DNA of 64,000 nucleotides from an uncultured Hyphomonas sp. (GTDB taxonomy: Bacteria; Pseudomonadota; Alphaproteobacteria; Caulobacterales; Hyphomonadaceae): assembly GCF_963677035.1 (NCBI RefSeq), contig NZ_OY781472.1, positions 558,001 to 622,000 on the forward strand, written 5' to 3'. Position numbers and translations under genes: made by a program. Below are positions 44,690-54,369 of the stretch, piece after piece; the stretch's first letter is position 1; each line of letters begins with the position of its first letter. Under the pieces are notes generated by a model, which was given only the letters and a program-made list of their open reading frames with translations, had not been told where the DNA came from and made no database searches.

Positions 44690-46339
44690 ATGAGCAAAAA
44701 TCTGAACATTCTGGTCGCGCAGCTCAATCCCGTGGTGGGCGATATCAACGGGAATCTGACGCTGGCGCGTGAGGCCTATGCCGAGGCGGCGGACAAGGGC
44801 GTTGACCTGCTTGTCCTCTCCGAACTGTTCATTCTTGGCTATCCGGCCGAGGATCTGGTGCTGAAGCCCGCCGCGGTGGACCTGTCCATGCGCGCGGTGC
44901 AGGAGCTGGCGGTGGAGACCTCCGGCGGCCCCGCCGTGATCATCGGCAGCCCCTGGCTGGACGGCGGCAAGCGGCACAATTCCGCCGTGCTGCTGCAGCA
45001 TGGCAAGATCGCCGGGCGCTATGACAAGCGCGAGCTGCCCAATTATGGCGTGTTCGACGAGAAGCGCATCTTTGATCCGGGCGAAGGCCCCCTGCCCCTG
45101 TTCGAGCTGAACGGCATTCAGGTCGGCATCGCGATCTGTGAGGATATCTGGTATCCGCGCGTGCCCTCAGCGCTGGCCGAGGCCGGGGCGGAAATGCTGA
45201 TCGTGCCGAATGGCAGCCCCTGGCGCCGCACCGTGCAGGTGGAGCGCCACACCAGCTTCTCCGCCTGGACCAAGACGGGCGTGCCCTACCTGTTCGTGAA
45301 CCAGGTGGGCGGGCAGGATGAACTGGTCTTTGACGGGGCGAGCTATGCCGTCGATTTCGACGGGACGGAGCACCAACTGCTGGGCGATTTCGTCACCGGC
45401 ACGGCGCTTGTCTCGTTCGACGGCGAGACGCACCGGTTTTCCAGCGCGTCGAAGGCAGAGCTGACCAGCGGGCGGGAGGCCGAATACCGCGCGGCGGTGA
45501 TGGCGCTGGGCGATTACGTGAACAAGAACCGCTTCCCCGGCGTCGTGCTGGGCATGAGCGGCGGCATCGACAGCGCGCTGACCGCGGCCATCGCCGTGGA
45601 CGCCCTCGGACCTGAGCGCGTGTGGTGTGTGATGCTGCCGTCGAAATATACGTCGTCTGACAGTCTGGAAGACGCGAAAGCCTGCGCCGAGGCGCTGGGC
45701 GCGCGCTATGACACGATCAATATCCGCCCCGGCGTGGACGCGCTGGACGAGATGCTGGCCGGCCAGTTCGCCGATACGAAGCCGGACACGACCGAAGAGA
45801 ACATCCAGTCCCGCCTGCGCGCGGTGACGCTGATGGCGCTGTCGAACAAGTTCGGGCACATGGTGGTGACCACGGGCAACAAGTCAGAAATGGCGGTCGG
45901 CTATGCCACGCTGTATGGCGACATGTGCGGCGGCTATAATGCACTGAAGGATTTCTGGAAGACCGAAGTGTTCGATCTGGCCCGCTGGCGCAACACGACT
46001 GTGCCGAAGGGCGCGCTGGGCCCGGGCGGCGAAGTGATCCCGATGCGGATCATCACCAAGCCGCCAAGTGCCGAACTGCGCGAAGACCAGAAAGACCAGG
46101 ACTCCCTGCCCCCTTATGACGTGCTGGACGATATCCTGCGCGGCCTGGTCGAGGGCGAGGAAGATGTGGACGAAATTCTCGCCCGCGGGCACGACGCTGG
46201 CACTGTGCGCCGGATAGAGCATCTGCTGTATGTCGCGGAATACAAGCGCCGCCAGGCCCCGCCGGGCGCCAAGGTCGGCGGCAAGAATTTCGGCCGCGAC
46301 CGGCGCTATCCCATCACGAACAGGTTCCGGGACGACTAA
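44690..46339 (+). CDS. nadE: Glutamine-dependent NAD+ synthetase
   Basis: The 549-residue enzyme makes NAD+ from nicotinic acid adenine dinucleotide, ATP and glutamine. It has an N-terminal nitrilase-type glutaminase domain with Glu in LSELFILGYP, Lys in YDKRELPNYGVFDE and Cys in IAICEDIWYP, and a C-terminal synthetase domain with the PP-loop GMSGGIDSALTAAIAVDALG and TTGNKSEMAVGY. ATG at 44690 gives the family-like start MSKNLNILVAQLNP; ATG at 44681 adds three residues. Neither has a clear ribosome site. Confidence 0.96.
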   Translation: MSKNLNILVAQLNPVVGDINGNLTLAREAYAEAADKGVDLLVLSELFILGYPAEDLVLKPAAVDLSMRAVQELAVETSGGPAVIIGSPWLDGGKRHNSAVLLQHGKIAGRYDKRELPNYGVFDEKRIFDPGEGPLPLFELNGIQVGIAICEDIWYPRVPSALAEAGAEMLIVPNGSPWRRTVQVERHTSFSAWTKTGVPYLFVNQVGGQDELVFDGASYAVDFDGTEHQLLGDFVTGTALVSFDGETHRFSSASKAELTSGREAEYRAAVMALGDYVNKNRFPGVVLGMSGGIDSALTAAIAVDALGPERVWCVMLPSKYTSSDSLEDAKACAEALGARYDTINIRPGVDALDEMLAGQFADTKPDTTEENIQSRLRAVTLMALSNKFGHMVVTTGNKSEMAVGYATLYGDMCGGYNALKDFWKTEVFDLARWRNTTVPKGALGPGGEVIPMRIITKPPSAELREDQKDQDSLPPYDVLDDILRGLVEGEEDVDEILARGHDAGTVRRIEHLLYVAEYKRRQAPPGAKVGGKNFGRDRRYPITNRFRDD

Positions 46340-46404
46340 GGGCTGGCCGCAATGGCCTGCCCCTGCCGGCCCGGCACCTGTCAGGCCTGCCAGTGTGACA
46401 AGAC

Positions 46405-47400
46405 CTAGTTTTCAAGTTCCGGTTTGATCGGGACAATGATACGCCCACGGACCTTACCTTCCAGGAAGAGCGGCGCCGTCGAAATCACATCGCCGAATGC
46501 CACCTCCGTGGATATGGCTTCCAGCTTTGTCGGGTCCAGATCCGTTGCCAGGCGCTCCCATGCAGCCAGTCTTTTCTCTTTCGGGCACATGACACTGTCG
46601 ATGCCTTTCAGCGTGACACCCCGAAGGATGAAGGGGGCCACACTTGTCGGCAGGTCCATGCTGCCAGCCAGGCCGCAGGCCGCAACGGTCCCGCTATATT
46701 TGATCATCGACAGGAGGTTGGCGAGGACAACGCCGCCAACAACATCGACTGCGCCCGCCCAACGCTCTTTGTTCAGGGCGCGCGGCGGCCCTGACAGATC
46801 GGCCCGGTCAACAATGGAGGACGCGCCCAGGCTTTTGAGATAGTCCGCCTCTTCGGGCCGGCCCGTGGCCGCAGCAACCGTGAAGCCTTTGTTTGCAAGC
46901 AGACTTGTTGCAACGCTCCCGACACCTCCGGACGCGCCAGTGACAAGGATCTCGCCGCTGGCGGGGGTGACGCCTTCGTCTTCCAAAGCGATGACACAGA
47001 GCATCGCGGTATAGCCGGCGGTGCCAATCGCCATCGCCTGGCGCATCGTCAGGCCATCAGGAAGACGGACAAGCCAGTCCCCCTTCACTTTCGCGCGTTG
47101 TGCAAGCCCGCCCCAATGCTTTTCGCCGACACCCCAACCGTTCAGAACAACGCGGTCTCCGGGCTTAAAATCAGAATGGCGGCTTTCAGAAACGACCCCC
47201 GCAAAATCAATGCCCGGAATCATCGGGAAGCTTCGCACAACCGGGGAGCTGCCCGTAATCGCCAGCGCATCCTTGTAGTTCAGGGTCGACCAGGCAATGT
47301 CGACGACGACATCCCCCTCTTCCATTTCGGGAAGGGCCACCTGGCTCCGGGAAACGGTCTGCTCATCTGTATCTTTGTTGATTACGATTGCATCGAACAT
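46405..47400 (-). CDS. acuI: Acryloyl-CoA reductase (AcuI/YhdH-type MDR enzyme)
   Basis: The 331-residue zinc-free medium-chain reductase has the YhdH/AcuI features: [22 protein letters not shown] near the N-terminus, [33 protein letters not shown] (NADPH fold) and [20 protein letters not shown] near the C-terminus. AcuI reduces acryloyl-CoA to propionyl-CoA, detoxifying acrylate from DMSP breakdown. It follows a TetR gene by 13 bases on the same strand, as in the acuR-acuI pair of Rhodobacter. The ATG at 47400 fits family length; the open frame upstream runs into the TetR gene. Confidence 0.88.
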   Translation of the reverse strand: MFDAIVINKDTDEQTVSRSQVALPEMEEGDVVVDIAWSTLNYKDALAITGSSPVVRSFPMIPGIDFAGVVSESRHSDFKPGDRVVLNGWGVGEKHWGGLAQRAKVKGDWLVRLPDGLTMRQAMAIGTAGYTAMLCVIALEDEGVTPASGEILVTGASGGVGSVATSLLANKGFTVAAATGRPEEADYLKSLGASSIVDRADLSGPPRALNKERWAGAVDVVGGVVLANLLSMIKYSGTVAACGLAGSMDLPTSVAPFILRGVTLKGIDSVMCPKEKRLAAWERLATDLDPTKLEAISTEVAFGDVISTAPLFLEGKVRGRIIVPIKPELEN

Positions 47401-47413
47401 GTGTGTCGCCTTT

Positions 47414-48052
47414 TCAATTTGACGTGAGGGCAAAGAAGCCAGTTGCGAACTGGCGAAGGGGGGCCGGACTCTGTTCGAGCTTGGCGCGCAAAACGGCGCC
47501 TTCCCAACCAATCCAGAAAAAAGCGGCAAGCTCTTCCGGCTTATGGTGCTGGCCAAGCTCGCCATGGTTTTGAGCTTCGCGAAGGCAGGCCTCTGTCAGG
47601 CGCTGCCAGTCCGAGAGAGCAGATGAAAGCAGGCCCCGGAATCCGGGCGGGAGGGCCGCCATCTCCTGTCCCAGGTTTCCTACGAGGCATCCGCGCCTGA
47701 ACCCGTGCTTTTCCATCCCCTTTTCGGCGTCGGAAATAAAGCCCCGCAGCCGGTCTAGCGGAGAGAGGTCAGCACGTTGGAACCAGGAACGAAGCTTGGA
47801 TGAGAAAAATTCATTGTAAGCATCGATCAGTGCACCGCCGAAATCCTCTTTCGACTGGAAGTGGTAGTAGAAACTGCCTTTAGGCACGCCCGCCGCCCGC
47901 AGGATTTCATCGACCGCGACCGCGCAGTACCCGCGCTCGGTCAGATACTCCAGCCCGGTCCGGATCAGTTCCTGACGCGCCGTCTGATCGCCCGGCGGTT
48001 TGCGCGGGCGGCCTCTGCGGCGGCTGGATGTCGGGGCGTCTGTAGAACTCAT
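47414..48052 (-). CDS. acuR: TetR-family regulator, AcuR-like
   Basis: The 212-residue repressor has a basic tail ([12 protein letters not shown]) and a TetR helix-turn-helix ([44 protein letters not shown] split over residues 25-70). ATG at 48052 is chosen because a perfect ATAGAC-N6-GTCTAT operator starts 10 bases upstream. The AcuR name rests on the acuI partner and the operator type; a NemR-like electrophile sensor is the alternative. It would repress its own operon and respond to acrylate or a related reactive compound. Confidence 0.8.
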   Translation of the reverse strand: MSSTDAPTSSRRRGRPRKPPGDQTARQELIRTGLEYLTERGYCAVAVDEILRAAGVPKGSFYYHFQSKEDFGGALIDAYNEFFSSKLRSWFQRADLSPLDRLRGFISDAEKGMEKHGFRRGCLVGNLGQEMAALPPGFRGLLSSALSDWQRLTEACLREAQNHGELGQHHKPEELAAFFWIGWEGAVLRAKLEQSPAPLRQFATGFFALTSN

Positions 48053-48061
48053 TTTTTGTTT

Positions 48062-48079
48062 ATAGACCAAATAGTCTAT
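48062..48079 (-). promoter_or_regulatory. TetR operator upstream of the acuR-acuI-like pair
   Basis: ATAGAC-N6-GTCTAT is a perfect inverted repeat ending 10 bases before the regulator ATG. Its core TAGACC-N4-rGTCTA is close to the NemR/AcuR box type. Placement over the probable promoter fits autorepression. Confidence 0.75.
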
Positions 48080-48338
48080 TAAATGCAATGTCTGACAAAA
48101 AGGAATTGCAGAATGGGTGGAGTCACCCGGGATCATCCAGCTTGCGGTCATGAGGGATTGTCAGCGGATATGGCTTTGAGACGGCGGATTCACGCGCAGG
48201 ATCCGCGAATGGACCGGGGCCCGTTCGCGGTTTCAAAAACATCTCTCGAAATCATCCGGCACGCACGAATGATGTACGCGCGGCCATTCCCGTCACGTCA
48301 CGGCCCGACGTCAAAGCATGCGCGCAGAGGGCGAAAGC

Positions 48339-49190
48339 CTACTCGTCCGGGTTTTCGCCAAACGGTTCGTTCTGGAAGGCTTCCAGTTCGAGGCCTTCGG
48401 TGCGGACCTTGTCGACTTCATCGGGAAAAATGTCCGACGCTTCGCCAAAGCCGACGATGGGAGACGGCACGATCGCGTCATTCGCAATGGCGTCGTCATA
48501 GAGGATCCAAGCGCGGGTTCCGCCGGTACAGGCGACCTCCACCCACTGGTCTTCCTCCAGCGACATGCCCGTCATGCTGGAGATGTCGCGCAGCTCAGCC
48601 TCGTTGATCGTGTATTCCTGCCCGTCCACATCGAATATGGCGAAACCCTCGCCAAGGTAGCGCAGATAGGACAGCACGTCCCCGGCCTTCAGGTTCAGCA
48701 CTTTCATGCCTTCGTCGCCCGGCGTTTCGATTTTGGCATCGACCAGCATCGTCACCGGTTCGATCTTCGAGGCGACGATGAATTCGAGATGATCGCGTTC
48801 CACCCGCTCGCGGTTCCAGATCTGGTAGTTCGCATATTGCGGCAGGGTGCAGGGCACATTGGCCGGCGCATCCGGGTTGGGCCGGGCGCGGGCGTTCACC
48901 GTCACACCCGGTTCCAGCACCACAAACCCGGCAGGATACTCCCCGGGCCAGCCATAGGAGACATGCCAGGTTTCGGGATAGCCGGCGAGCGCGGCAAAGT
49001 CCCGGTCGTCCGGAGCGGACTCGGCCAGCTCATAGGGGGACGTGATCGGCTCTGACTCCGGCACTTCGGCCTGAAGCGTCTCATGCTCCGCCGGTGCAGG
49101 GGCCACGGCATCGCCACCGTCCGGCGACTCCGCCGGCTGGCCGCAGGCCACGAGACTTCCTGCCAAAGCAAGAATCCAGGCTTTCTTCAT
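48339..49190 (-). CDS. Lipoprotein of unknown function
   Basis: The 283-residue product starts MKKAWILALAGSLVACGQ, a lipoprotein signal with lipobox LVAC. An acidic Pro/Glu linker follows (about residues 20-60), then a domain with GVTVNARARPNPDAP that resembles an SH3b-like fold, and an acidic C-terminus. GGAGG lies 6 bases before the ATG. It stands alone, divergent from gltX. The 286 bases after its end hold the acuR operator and nothing else I can name. Confidence 0.78.
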   Translation of the reverse strand: MKKAWILALAGSLVACGQPAESPDGGDAVAPAPAEHETLQAEVPESEPITSPYELAESAPDDRDFAALAGYPETWHVSYGWPGEYPAGFVVLEPGVTVNARARPNPDAPANVPCTLPQYANYQIWNRERVERDHLEFIVASKIEPVTMLVDAKIETPGDEGMKVLNLKAGDVLSYLRYLGEGFAIFDVDGQEYTINEAELRDISSMTGMSLEEDQWVEVACTGGTRAWILYDDAIANDAIVPSPIVGFGEASDIFPDEVDKVRTEGLELEAFQNEPFGENPDE

Positions 49191-49335
49191 GACCCCCTCC
49201 TCGGGTTGCGACTCACGTGCAGGTGTCACACTAGCACACTGATTAGCAAGAAACTGGCATGGATCGCTTGGCTTTTTCTGCAATTTGGTGTCGAAAGCGG
49301 CACACATTCCCCTGATCCACGGCCATATCACGTCC

Positions 49336-50676
49336 ATGACCTCCCCTATCGTTCGTTTCGCCCCGTCGCCAACCGGCCGCCTGCATGTCGGCAATGTGCG
49401 CACCGCGCTCATCAACTGGCTGTTCGCCCATAATCAGGGCGGCAAATTCATCCTGCGTATCGACGACACCGACGTAGAACGCTCCACAAAGGCGTATGAA
49501 GACGCGCTGAAGGTGGACCTGGAATGGCTGGGCCTCGTCTGGGCCGACACGTTCAACCAGTCCGCGCGTTTCGACCAGTATGACGCCGCCGCCGAAACGC
49601 TGCGCGGCATGGGCCTGCTCTATCCCTGCTACGAGACGGCAGACGAGCTGGACCGCAAGCGCAAGATCGCCCTCTCCCGCGGGCGCCCGCCCGTCTATGA
49701 CCGGGCCGCGCTGGAGCTGACGGACGAGGACAAGGCCAAACTCGAAGCCGAAGGCCGCCAGCCGCACTGGCGCTTCAAACTGTCCGGCGAACGCGTCGAA
49801 TGGGACGACCTGGTGCGCGGCGCGCAGAGCATCGACACGTCCAGCCTGTCGGACCCGATCCTGATCCGCGGCGATGGCTCCTACCTCTACACGCTTCCCT
49901 CTGTCGTCGACGATATCGAGGCCGGCATCACCCATGTCGTGCGCGGGGAAGACCACGTCACCAATTCCGGCGCGCAGATCGAGATCTTCAGGGCGCTCGG
50001 CGGCACCGCGCCGGACATGGCGCACACGCCGCTGCTGATCGGCGCCGACGGACAGGGCCTGTCGAAGCGGCTCGGGTCGCTCTCCATGGGCGAACTGCGC
50101 GCGCAGGGCTATGAGCCGATGTCGATCTGCTCGCTGCTGGCGAAGATCGGCACGTCGGACAATGTCGAGGCGCGCGAGAGCCTGGACCAGCTCTCCGATG
50201 AGTTCGACTTCGGCAAGATCGGCCGCTCCCCGGCCCGGTTCGACGAGGCGGAACTGAAGAACCTCAACGCCGCCATCCTGCATGCCCTGCCCTTCGACGC
50301 GGTGAAAGACCGCCTCGCCGCGGTGGACCCGCGCGCCGCCGACGAGGCCTTCTGGACCGTCGTGCGCGCGAACTGCGCCCTGCTGCCGGATGTCGCTGGC
50401 TGGATCGACACCGTGTTCGGCGACATCACCCCGCTGGTGGATGACGAGGACAAGGACTTCGTGGCGACCGCTGCCACGCTGCTGCCGGACGGCGCGCTGA
50501 CGGGCGAGACCTGGAGCCAGTGGACGAACGCCGTGAAGGCAGAGACCGGCCGCAAGGGCCGCGGCCTGTTCATGACGCTCCGCAAGGCCCTCACCGGCCA
50601 GGAACACGGCCCCGACATGGGCGCCATCCTGCCGCTGATCGGCCGCGAGCGGGCGCTGAAGCGTCTGGCTGGCTGA
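49336..50676 (+). CDS. gltX: Glutamate-tRNA ligase
   Basis: The 446-residue class I synthetase charges tRNA-Glu (and often tRNA-Gln in alphaproteobacteria, followed by GatCAB). It has the HIGH-type motif PSPTGRLHVGNVRTAL, IDDTDVERS and the KMSKS-type motif QGLSKRLGS. Alphaproteobacteria often carry two GltX copies, and which one this is cannot be told. ATG at 49336 gives the standard MTSPIVRFAPSPTG start. No terminator is obvious, and the 3-prime flank has repeat-like dyads. Confidence 0.95.
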   Translation: MTSPIVRFAPSPTGRLHVGNVRTALINWLFAHNQGGKFILRIDDTDVERSTKAYEDALKVDLEWLGLVWADTFNQSARFDQYDAAAETLRGMGLLYPCYETADELDRKRKIALSRGRPPVYDRAALELTDEDKAKLEAEGRQPHWRFKLSGERVEWDDLVRGAQSIDTSSLSDPILIRGDGSYLYTLPSVVDDIEAGITHVVRGEDHVTNSGAQIEIFRALGGTAPDMAHTPLLIGADGQGLSKRLGSLSMGELRAQGYEPMSICSLLAKIGTSDNVEARESLDQLSDEFDFGKIGRSPARFDEAELKNLNAAILHALPFDAVKDRLAAVDPRAADEAFWTVVRANCALLPDVAGWIDTVFGDITPLVDDEDKDFVATAATLLPDGALTGETWSQWTNAVKAETGRKGRGLFMTLRKALTGQEHGPDMGAILPLIGRERALKRLAG

Positions 50677-50689
50677 CCTGCTCCGTGTC

Positions 50690-50773
50690 ATCCCGGAAAG
50701 TCCGCAGGGCTTATCCGGGATCCAGCCTGCGCTCATACAGCACAGACTCATCCTGAGCGAAGTCGAAGGATGA
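50690..50773. repeat. Two dyad elements of dispersed-repeat type
   Basis: ATCCCGGA (50690-50697) pairs with TCCGGGAT (50714-50721), and TCATCCT (50748-50754) with AGGATGA (50767-50773). The second, TCATCCTGAGCGAAGTCGA, looks like a short dispersed intergenic repeat common in alphaproteobacterial genomes; that is from memory. Confidence 0.5.
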
Positions 50774-50870
50774 AGCGGCAGAGGGCAGAAGCCCGGCGCT
50801 CGCGCCCCGGGCCTTCCCGGGGACATCGATCCACTGGATCGATTTCTATTCCCTCGAAGCCCCTGATTTT

Positions 50871-50905
50871 GTTCCGTTTTGGTTCGACGTGAACAAAAAT
50901 GGAAC
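50871..50905 (+). promoter_or_regulatory. Double LexA (SOS) boxes
   Basis: GTTC-N7-GTTC at 50871-50885 is followed after 5 bases by GAAC-N7-GAAC at 50891-50905, its mirror image. Both match the alphaproteobacterial LexA consensus exactly. The only gene in reach is the plus-strand orphan starting 125 bases downstream. Confidence 0.8.
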
Positions 50906-51029
50906 TTTTTCCTTTCCAAAACGTGAATATTCTGCTTATGTTCTCCTATCGCAGGACGGGTGGAACGACGCTTTCCTGCATGGGTTTCAAGCGCCACGAA
51001 GTTGGCAAAGAGAGCTGAGGAGTTGCGGG

Positions 51030-51353
51030 ATGGTTCGGTTGGTCATCAAGGGATGTGAGTTTGATCCGGCGCAGGTGAAGGATGTCGTTTTCGGCGACAG
51101 CTTCCGCATGGAACTCGACAAGGCGATGGAACTGGCAGACGCCGGCGTCGAATTCTGGGCCGCCGGGCCGGACGGCGCCATGGCGCGCGTCATCCTGGGT
51201 GAGAACGAATATGGCGAGCGGATCCTGAAAACCGAAGCCATCGCCTTTGCCGCCAATCATCTGGGCGAAATCGTTGCCCCGCCGGTCGTACGCCGCCCTT
51301 ACCGCGCCGAGACACATGTTCCTGCACGGATGGATTTCGCCGTCGCAGCTTAA
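51030..51353 (+). CDS. Small orphan protein, probably SOS-induced
   Basis: The 107-residue soluble protein (MVRLVIKGCEFDPAQV...) has no signal peptide, membrane helix or motif that I recognise. It is acidic in the middle and carries an Arg/Pro-rich patch near the C-terminus (VVRRPYRAETHVPAR). GAGGAG lies about 9 bases before the ATG. The open frame extends upstream to 50889, but that would put the LexA boxes inside the gene, so the later start is preferred. Double LexA boxes upstream mark it as a DNA-damage gene of unknown function. Confidence 0.75.
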   Translation: MVRLVIKGCEFDPAQVKDVVFGDSFRMELDKAMELADAGVEFWAAGPDGAMARVILGENEYGERILKTEAIAFAANHLGEIVAPPVVRRPYRAETHVPARMDFAVAA

Positions 51354-51441
51354 GCGCTGTCCCTGATGTTACGCAGCGGCCCTCACCTCCCGCCCGCGCC
51401 AGAATGGTGCAGCCACCTCCCCCGGGTGCGGGAGGTGAGGG

Positions 51442-53346
51442 TTACTCCGCCACCAGCTGAACGAGCACGTCCCCTTCGGACACCTGGTCACCCACCTTGC
51501 CCGTCACAGCTTCCACGACCCCGTCGCGCGGGGCCGTCAGCGCGTGTTCCATCTTCATGGCTTCCATGACGGCAACCGTATCGCCGCGCGCGACCTCCGC
51601 GCCGGCCGCCACGGAAATCGACAGGATCTTGCCCGGCATCGGCGCGCTGACATGGTCACCGCCGAGCACGGCTTCAACATCGGCATCAAACTCCGGCACC
51701 TCGACCAGCACCGTGTCACCGCCCGTCGTCACCACATAACGACGGGGCGAAATATCCGTCACCAGTGGCAGAGGCGTGTCGGGATCCACCGGGTACTCTT
51801 CGGGATCGATCCAGTCCGCATCGGCGCCAACGGCCACCATGGCCTTGTGCACCGGCGCCGTGTTCATCCGCCAGCCATCCTGAATGCCCCACGGCGTCGC
51901 CCCGCCCGCCTCGTTCAGGCGCACATCGCAGACCGCCATGACAGAGGCATGCTGGTGTTCCGCAGGCGGAAGGGTGAGCACCTCACCTGCTTCGGCGATC
52001 CAGTTCACATGATGGGTGTGATTGAGGAACGCCTCTGACGAGGCACACCGGCTGAGGAAGCCCGCATTCGACGGCACACCGGCCAGCTGCAGGTGCGACA
52101 GAGCCGAGATCAGTTTCTCGCAAGCCGCATGCCGGTTGCCGTCATGCACGATCAGCTTGGCGATCATGGAGTCATAATTAGACGGCACGCGGTCGCCCGT
52201 TTCGAAGCCCGCGTCCCAGCGCACGCTCTCGCCGTCCACCGGCTCCATCAGGCCGAATTCCAGGATCAGGCCTGCGCCGGGGCGGAAGCCTTCGGCCGGG
52301 TCTTCGGCGCAGATCCGCGCCTCGATGGCATGGCCGTGCAGCGGGATGTCCTGCTGGTTCAGCGGCAACGCCTCGCCGGAGGCCACGCGCAATTGCCACT
52401 CAACAAGGTCCTGCCCCGTGATCATCTCGGTCACCGGATGCTCCACCTGCAGGCGGGTGTTCATCTCAAGGAACCAGAACGTATCGAGCGCCAGCGGCTT
52501 TGATCCGTCCACGATGAATTCCACCGTGCCGGCGCCTTCATATTTCACGGCTTTCGTCAGCGCCACGGCCGCCTCGGTCATCGCCGCCCGCACGTCTTCC
52601 GGCATGCCGGGCGCGGGCGCTTCCTCGATGACTTTCTGGCGGCGGCGCTGGAGGGAGCAGTCGCGCTCATAGAGGTGGACGGCATTGCCATGGGCATCGC
52701 CGAAGACCTGCACTTCGATATGGCGCGGCTGTTCGACCAGCTTTTCGAGCATCACGCCGCCATCGCCGAAGCTGCTTTCCGCTTCGCGCACGGCGCTTTC
52801 CAGTTCGGCGGCCAGTTCCGACGCCTTCGACACAAGGCGGATGCCCCGGCCCCCGCCCCCGGCGACGGCCTTGATCAGCAGCGGGAAGCCGATCTCTTTG
52901 GCGGCCTCAGTCAGCGTTTTCACGTCCTGTGCCTCGCCGCGATAGCCGGGCAGGACGGGCACGCCCGCCTCTTCCGCGATGCGTTTCGCTTCGTCCTTCG
53001 GCCCCATGGACCGGATGGCAGAGGCTGGCGGGCCGACCCAGATGAGGCCGGCCTTCACCACAGCCTCAGCAAAGCCCGCATTCTCCGACAGGAAACCATA
53101 GCCCGGATGGATCGCGTCCGCGCCGGTCTCTTTCGCGGCGGCGAGGATGGCATCGACCTTCAGATAGCTCTCGGCCGCCGGCGCCGGGCCGATATGCACG
53201 GCCTCGTCGGCTTCGCGCACATGTCTGGCGCGCGCATCGGCGTTGGAATAGACGGCGACGGTGGCAATGCCGAGGTCCCGGCAGGTCGCAAAGATACGGC
53301 AGGCGATCTCGCCCCTATTGGCGACCAGAAGTTTGGTGATCTTCAT
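51442..53346 (-). CDS. liuD: Biotin-dependent acyl-CoA carboxylase alpha subunit (methylcrotonyl-CoA type)
   Basis: The 634-residue protein has a biotin carboxylase domain (KLLVANRGEIACRIFATCRD; glycine-rich AVAGGGGRGIRLV; FLEMNTRLQVEHPVTEMITG) and a C-terminal biotinyl domain with VMEAMKMEH. With the carboxyltransferase at 57197-58804 it would form methylcrotonyl-CoA carboxylase in leucine catabolism. The length and the adjacent methylglutaconyl-CoA hydratase-like gene favour this over propionyl-CoA carboxylase. Its start lies inside the 3-prime end of the DUF817 gene (32-base overlap), implying cotranscription. Confidence 0.9.
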   Translation of the reverse strand: MKITKLLVANRGEIACRIFATCRDLGIATVAVYSNADARARHVREADEAVHIGPAPAAESYLKVDAILAAAKETGADAIHPGYGFLSENAGFAEAVVKAGLIWVGPPASAIRSMGPKDEAKRIAEEAGVPVLPGYRGEAQDVKTLTEAAKEIGFPLLIKAVAGGGGRGIRLVSKASELAAELESAVREAESSFGDGGVMLEKLVEQPRHIEVQVFGDAHGNAVHLYERDCSLQRRRQKVIEEAPAPGMPEDVRAAMTEAAVALTKAVKYEGAGTVEFIVDGSKPLALDTFWFLEMNTRLQVEHPVTEMITGQDLVEWQLRVASGEALPLNQQDIPLHGHAIEARICAEDPAEGFRPGAGLILEFGLMEPVDGESVRWDAGFETGDRVPSNYDSMIAKLIVHDGNRHAACEKLISALSHLQLAGVPSNAGFLSRCASSEAFLNHTHHVNWIAEAGEVLTLPPAEHQHASVMAVCDVRLNEAGGATPWGIQDGWRMNTAPVHKAMVAVGADADWIDPEEYPVDPDTPLPLVTDISPRRYVVTTGGDTVLVEVPEFDADVEAVLGGDHVSAPMPGKILSISVAAGAEVARGDTVAVMEAMKMEHALTAPRDGVVEAVTGKVGDQVSEGDVLVQLVAE

Positions 53347-54229
53347 GGGACGGCCCTCCCGTGCCCCACCGGCTGCCGCGATGCACAGCAGCGACCAGGA
53401 CGAAACTGATGATCATCAGCAGATACCACGATCCGAGTTTGGATAAAGAGACCGGGTGCCAGCCATCTTCCTGCCCCGGATAGGCCCAGGCCCGGGCGAA
53501 CGTGCCGATATTCTCCGCAAACCAGATGAACAGAGCGACCAGCAGGAAACCGATCACCAGCGGCATGGGCCGGTGGTGCCGGTCCGGCCGGAACCAGACG
53601 ACACTCGGCCCGTAAACCAGCAACGTAACCGCAAACAAAGCGAGGCGCACATCCGGCAGCCAGTGATGGGCGAAGAAATTCACATAGATCAGCGCCGCCA
53701 GAACACCCTGAATCCAGAGCGGCGGGAAGCGGTCAAACCGGAAATCGAAGATCCGCCAGACCCGCGCCAGATACGACCCGACCGAAGCATACATGAAGCC
53801 GGTAAACAGTGGCACAGCCCCGATCCGCAGCACGCTTTCCTCGGGATAGATCCAGCTGCCATGGGCGGTCTTGAACAATTCCATGATCGTGCCGGTGATG
53901 TGGAAGACGAGGATCACCTTCGCCTCCTCCAGCGTCTCCAGCCCCGTCGACAGCATCAGCACCTGGATCGCCACCGCGCCAATGACGAGAAAATCGTAGC
54001 GCGAGACCGGCGCGCTCTCCGGATACCAGAGGAAGGTGGCCAGCAAGAGGCCCAGCATCGCCCCGCCGAACAGGCAGGCCCAGCCCTGCTTGATGCCGAA
54101 ACTGACGAACTCGAAGGCGGCGAGGCTCCACGGTCCCCTCACCCACCGCGCGCGCAGGGCTTCGCGCCCGGCATGCAGGCGGCGCTGGACGGCATTTTGC
54201 GGTTTCGGGGTGGTGGGCAGCGGCATCAT
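53315..54229 (-). CDS. DUF817 family membrane protein
   Basis: The 304-residue integral membrane protein has seven to eight hydrophobic segments and the conserved LEEAKVILVFHITGTIMELFKTAHGSWIYPE block of DUF817 (shown in part: HITGTIMELFKTAHGSW). Function unknown. The ATG at 54229 is preceded by GGGGAG. It overlaps liuD by 32 bases, so it is the leading gene of that transcript, an unusual partner for leucine degradation. Confidence 0.85.
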   Translation of the reverse strand: MMPLPTTPKPQNAVQRRLHAGREALRARWVRGPWSLAAFEFVSFGIKQGWACLFGGAMLGLLLATFLWYPESAPVSRYDFLVIGAVAIQVLMLSTGLETLEEAKVILVFHITGTIMELFKTAHGSWIYPEESVLRIGAVPLFTGFMYASVGSYLARVWRIFDFRFDRFPPLWIQGVLAALIYVNFFAHHWLPDVRLALFAVTLLVYGPSVVWFRPDRHHRPMPLVIGFLLVALFIWFAENIGTFARAWAYPGQEDGWHPVSLSKLGSWYLLMIISFVLVAAVHRGSRWGTGGPSHEDHQTSGRQ

Positions 54230-54369
54230 CTCCCCGGTGTCGCAGCAGATCGCGGCAGGTTTCAGGCCGCGCCGTGGCCGGGCGCGGCAGGAATTCCGTA
54301 ATAATTCCACCCCTTGTGCGGCGGGCAACCTCTTGTAAGGGTTAACGGCCTGAACCTGGAGGGAACAAC

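Noticed and set aside
49243..50997. 584-codon minus-strand frame opposite gltX
   Set aside because: Shadow of gltX; it also crosses the LexA boxes and the dyad repeats.
50938..51018. 26-codon open frame (MFSYRRTGG...) between the LexA boxes and the orphan gene
   Set aside because: No ribosome site and no protein-like features; more likely untranslated leader.
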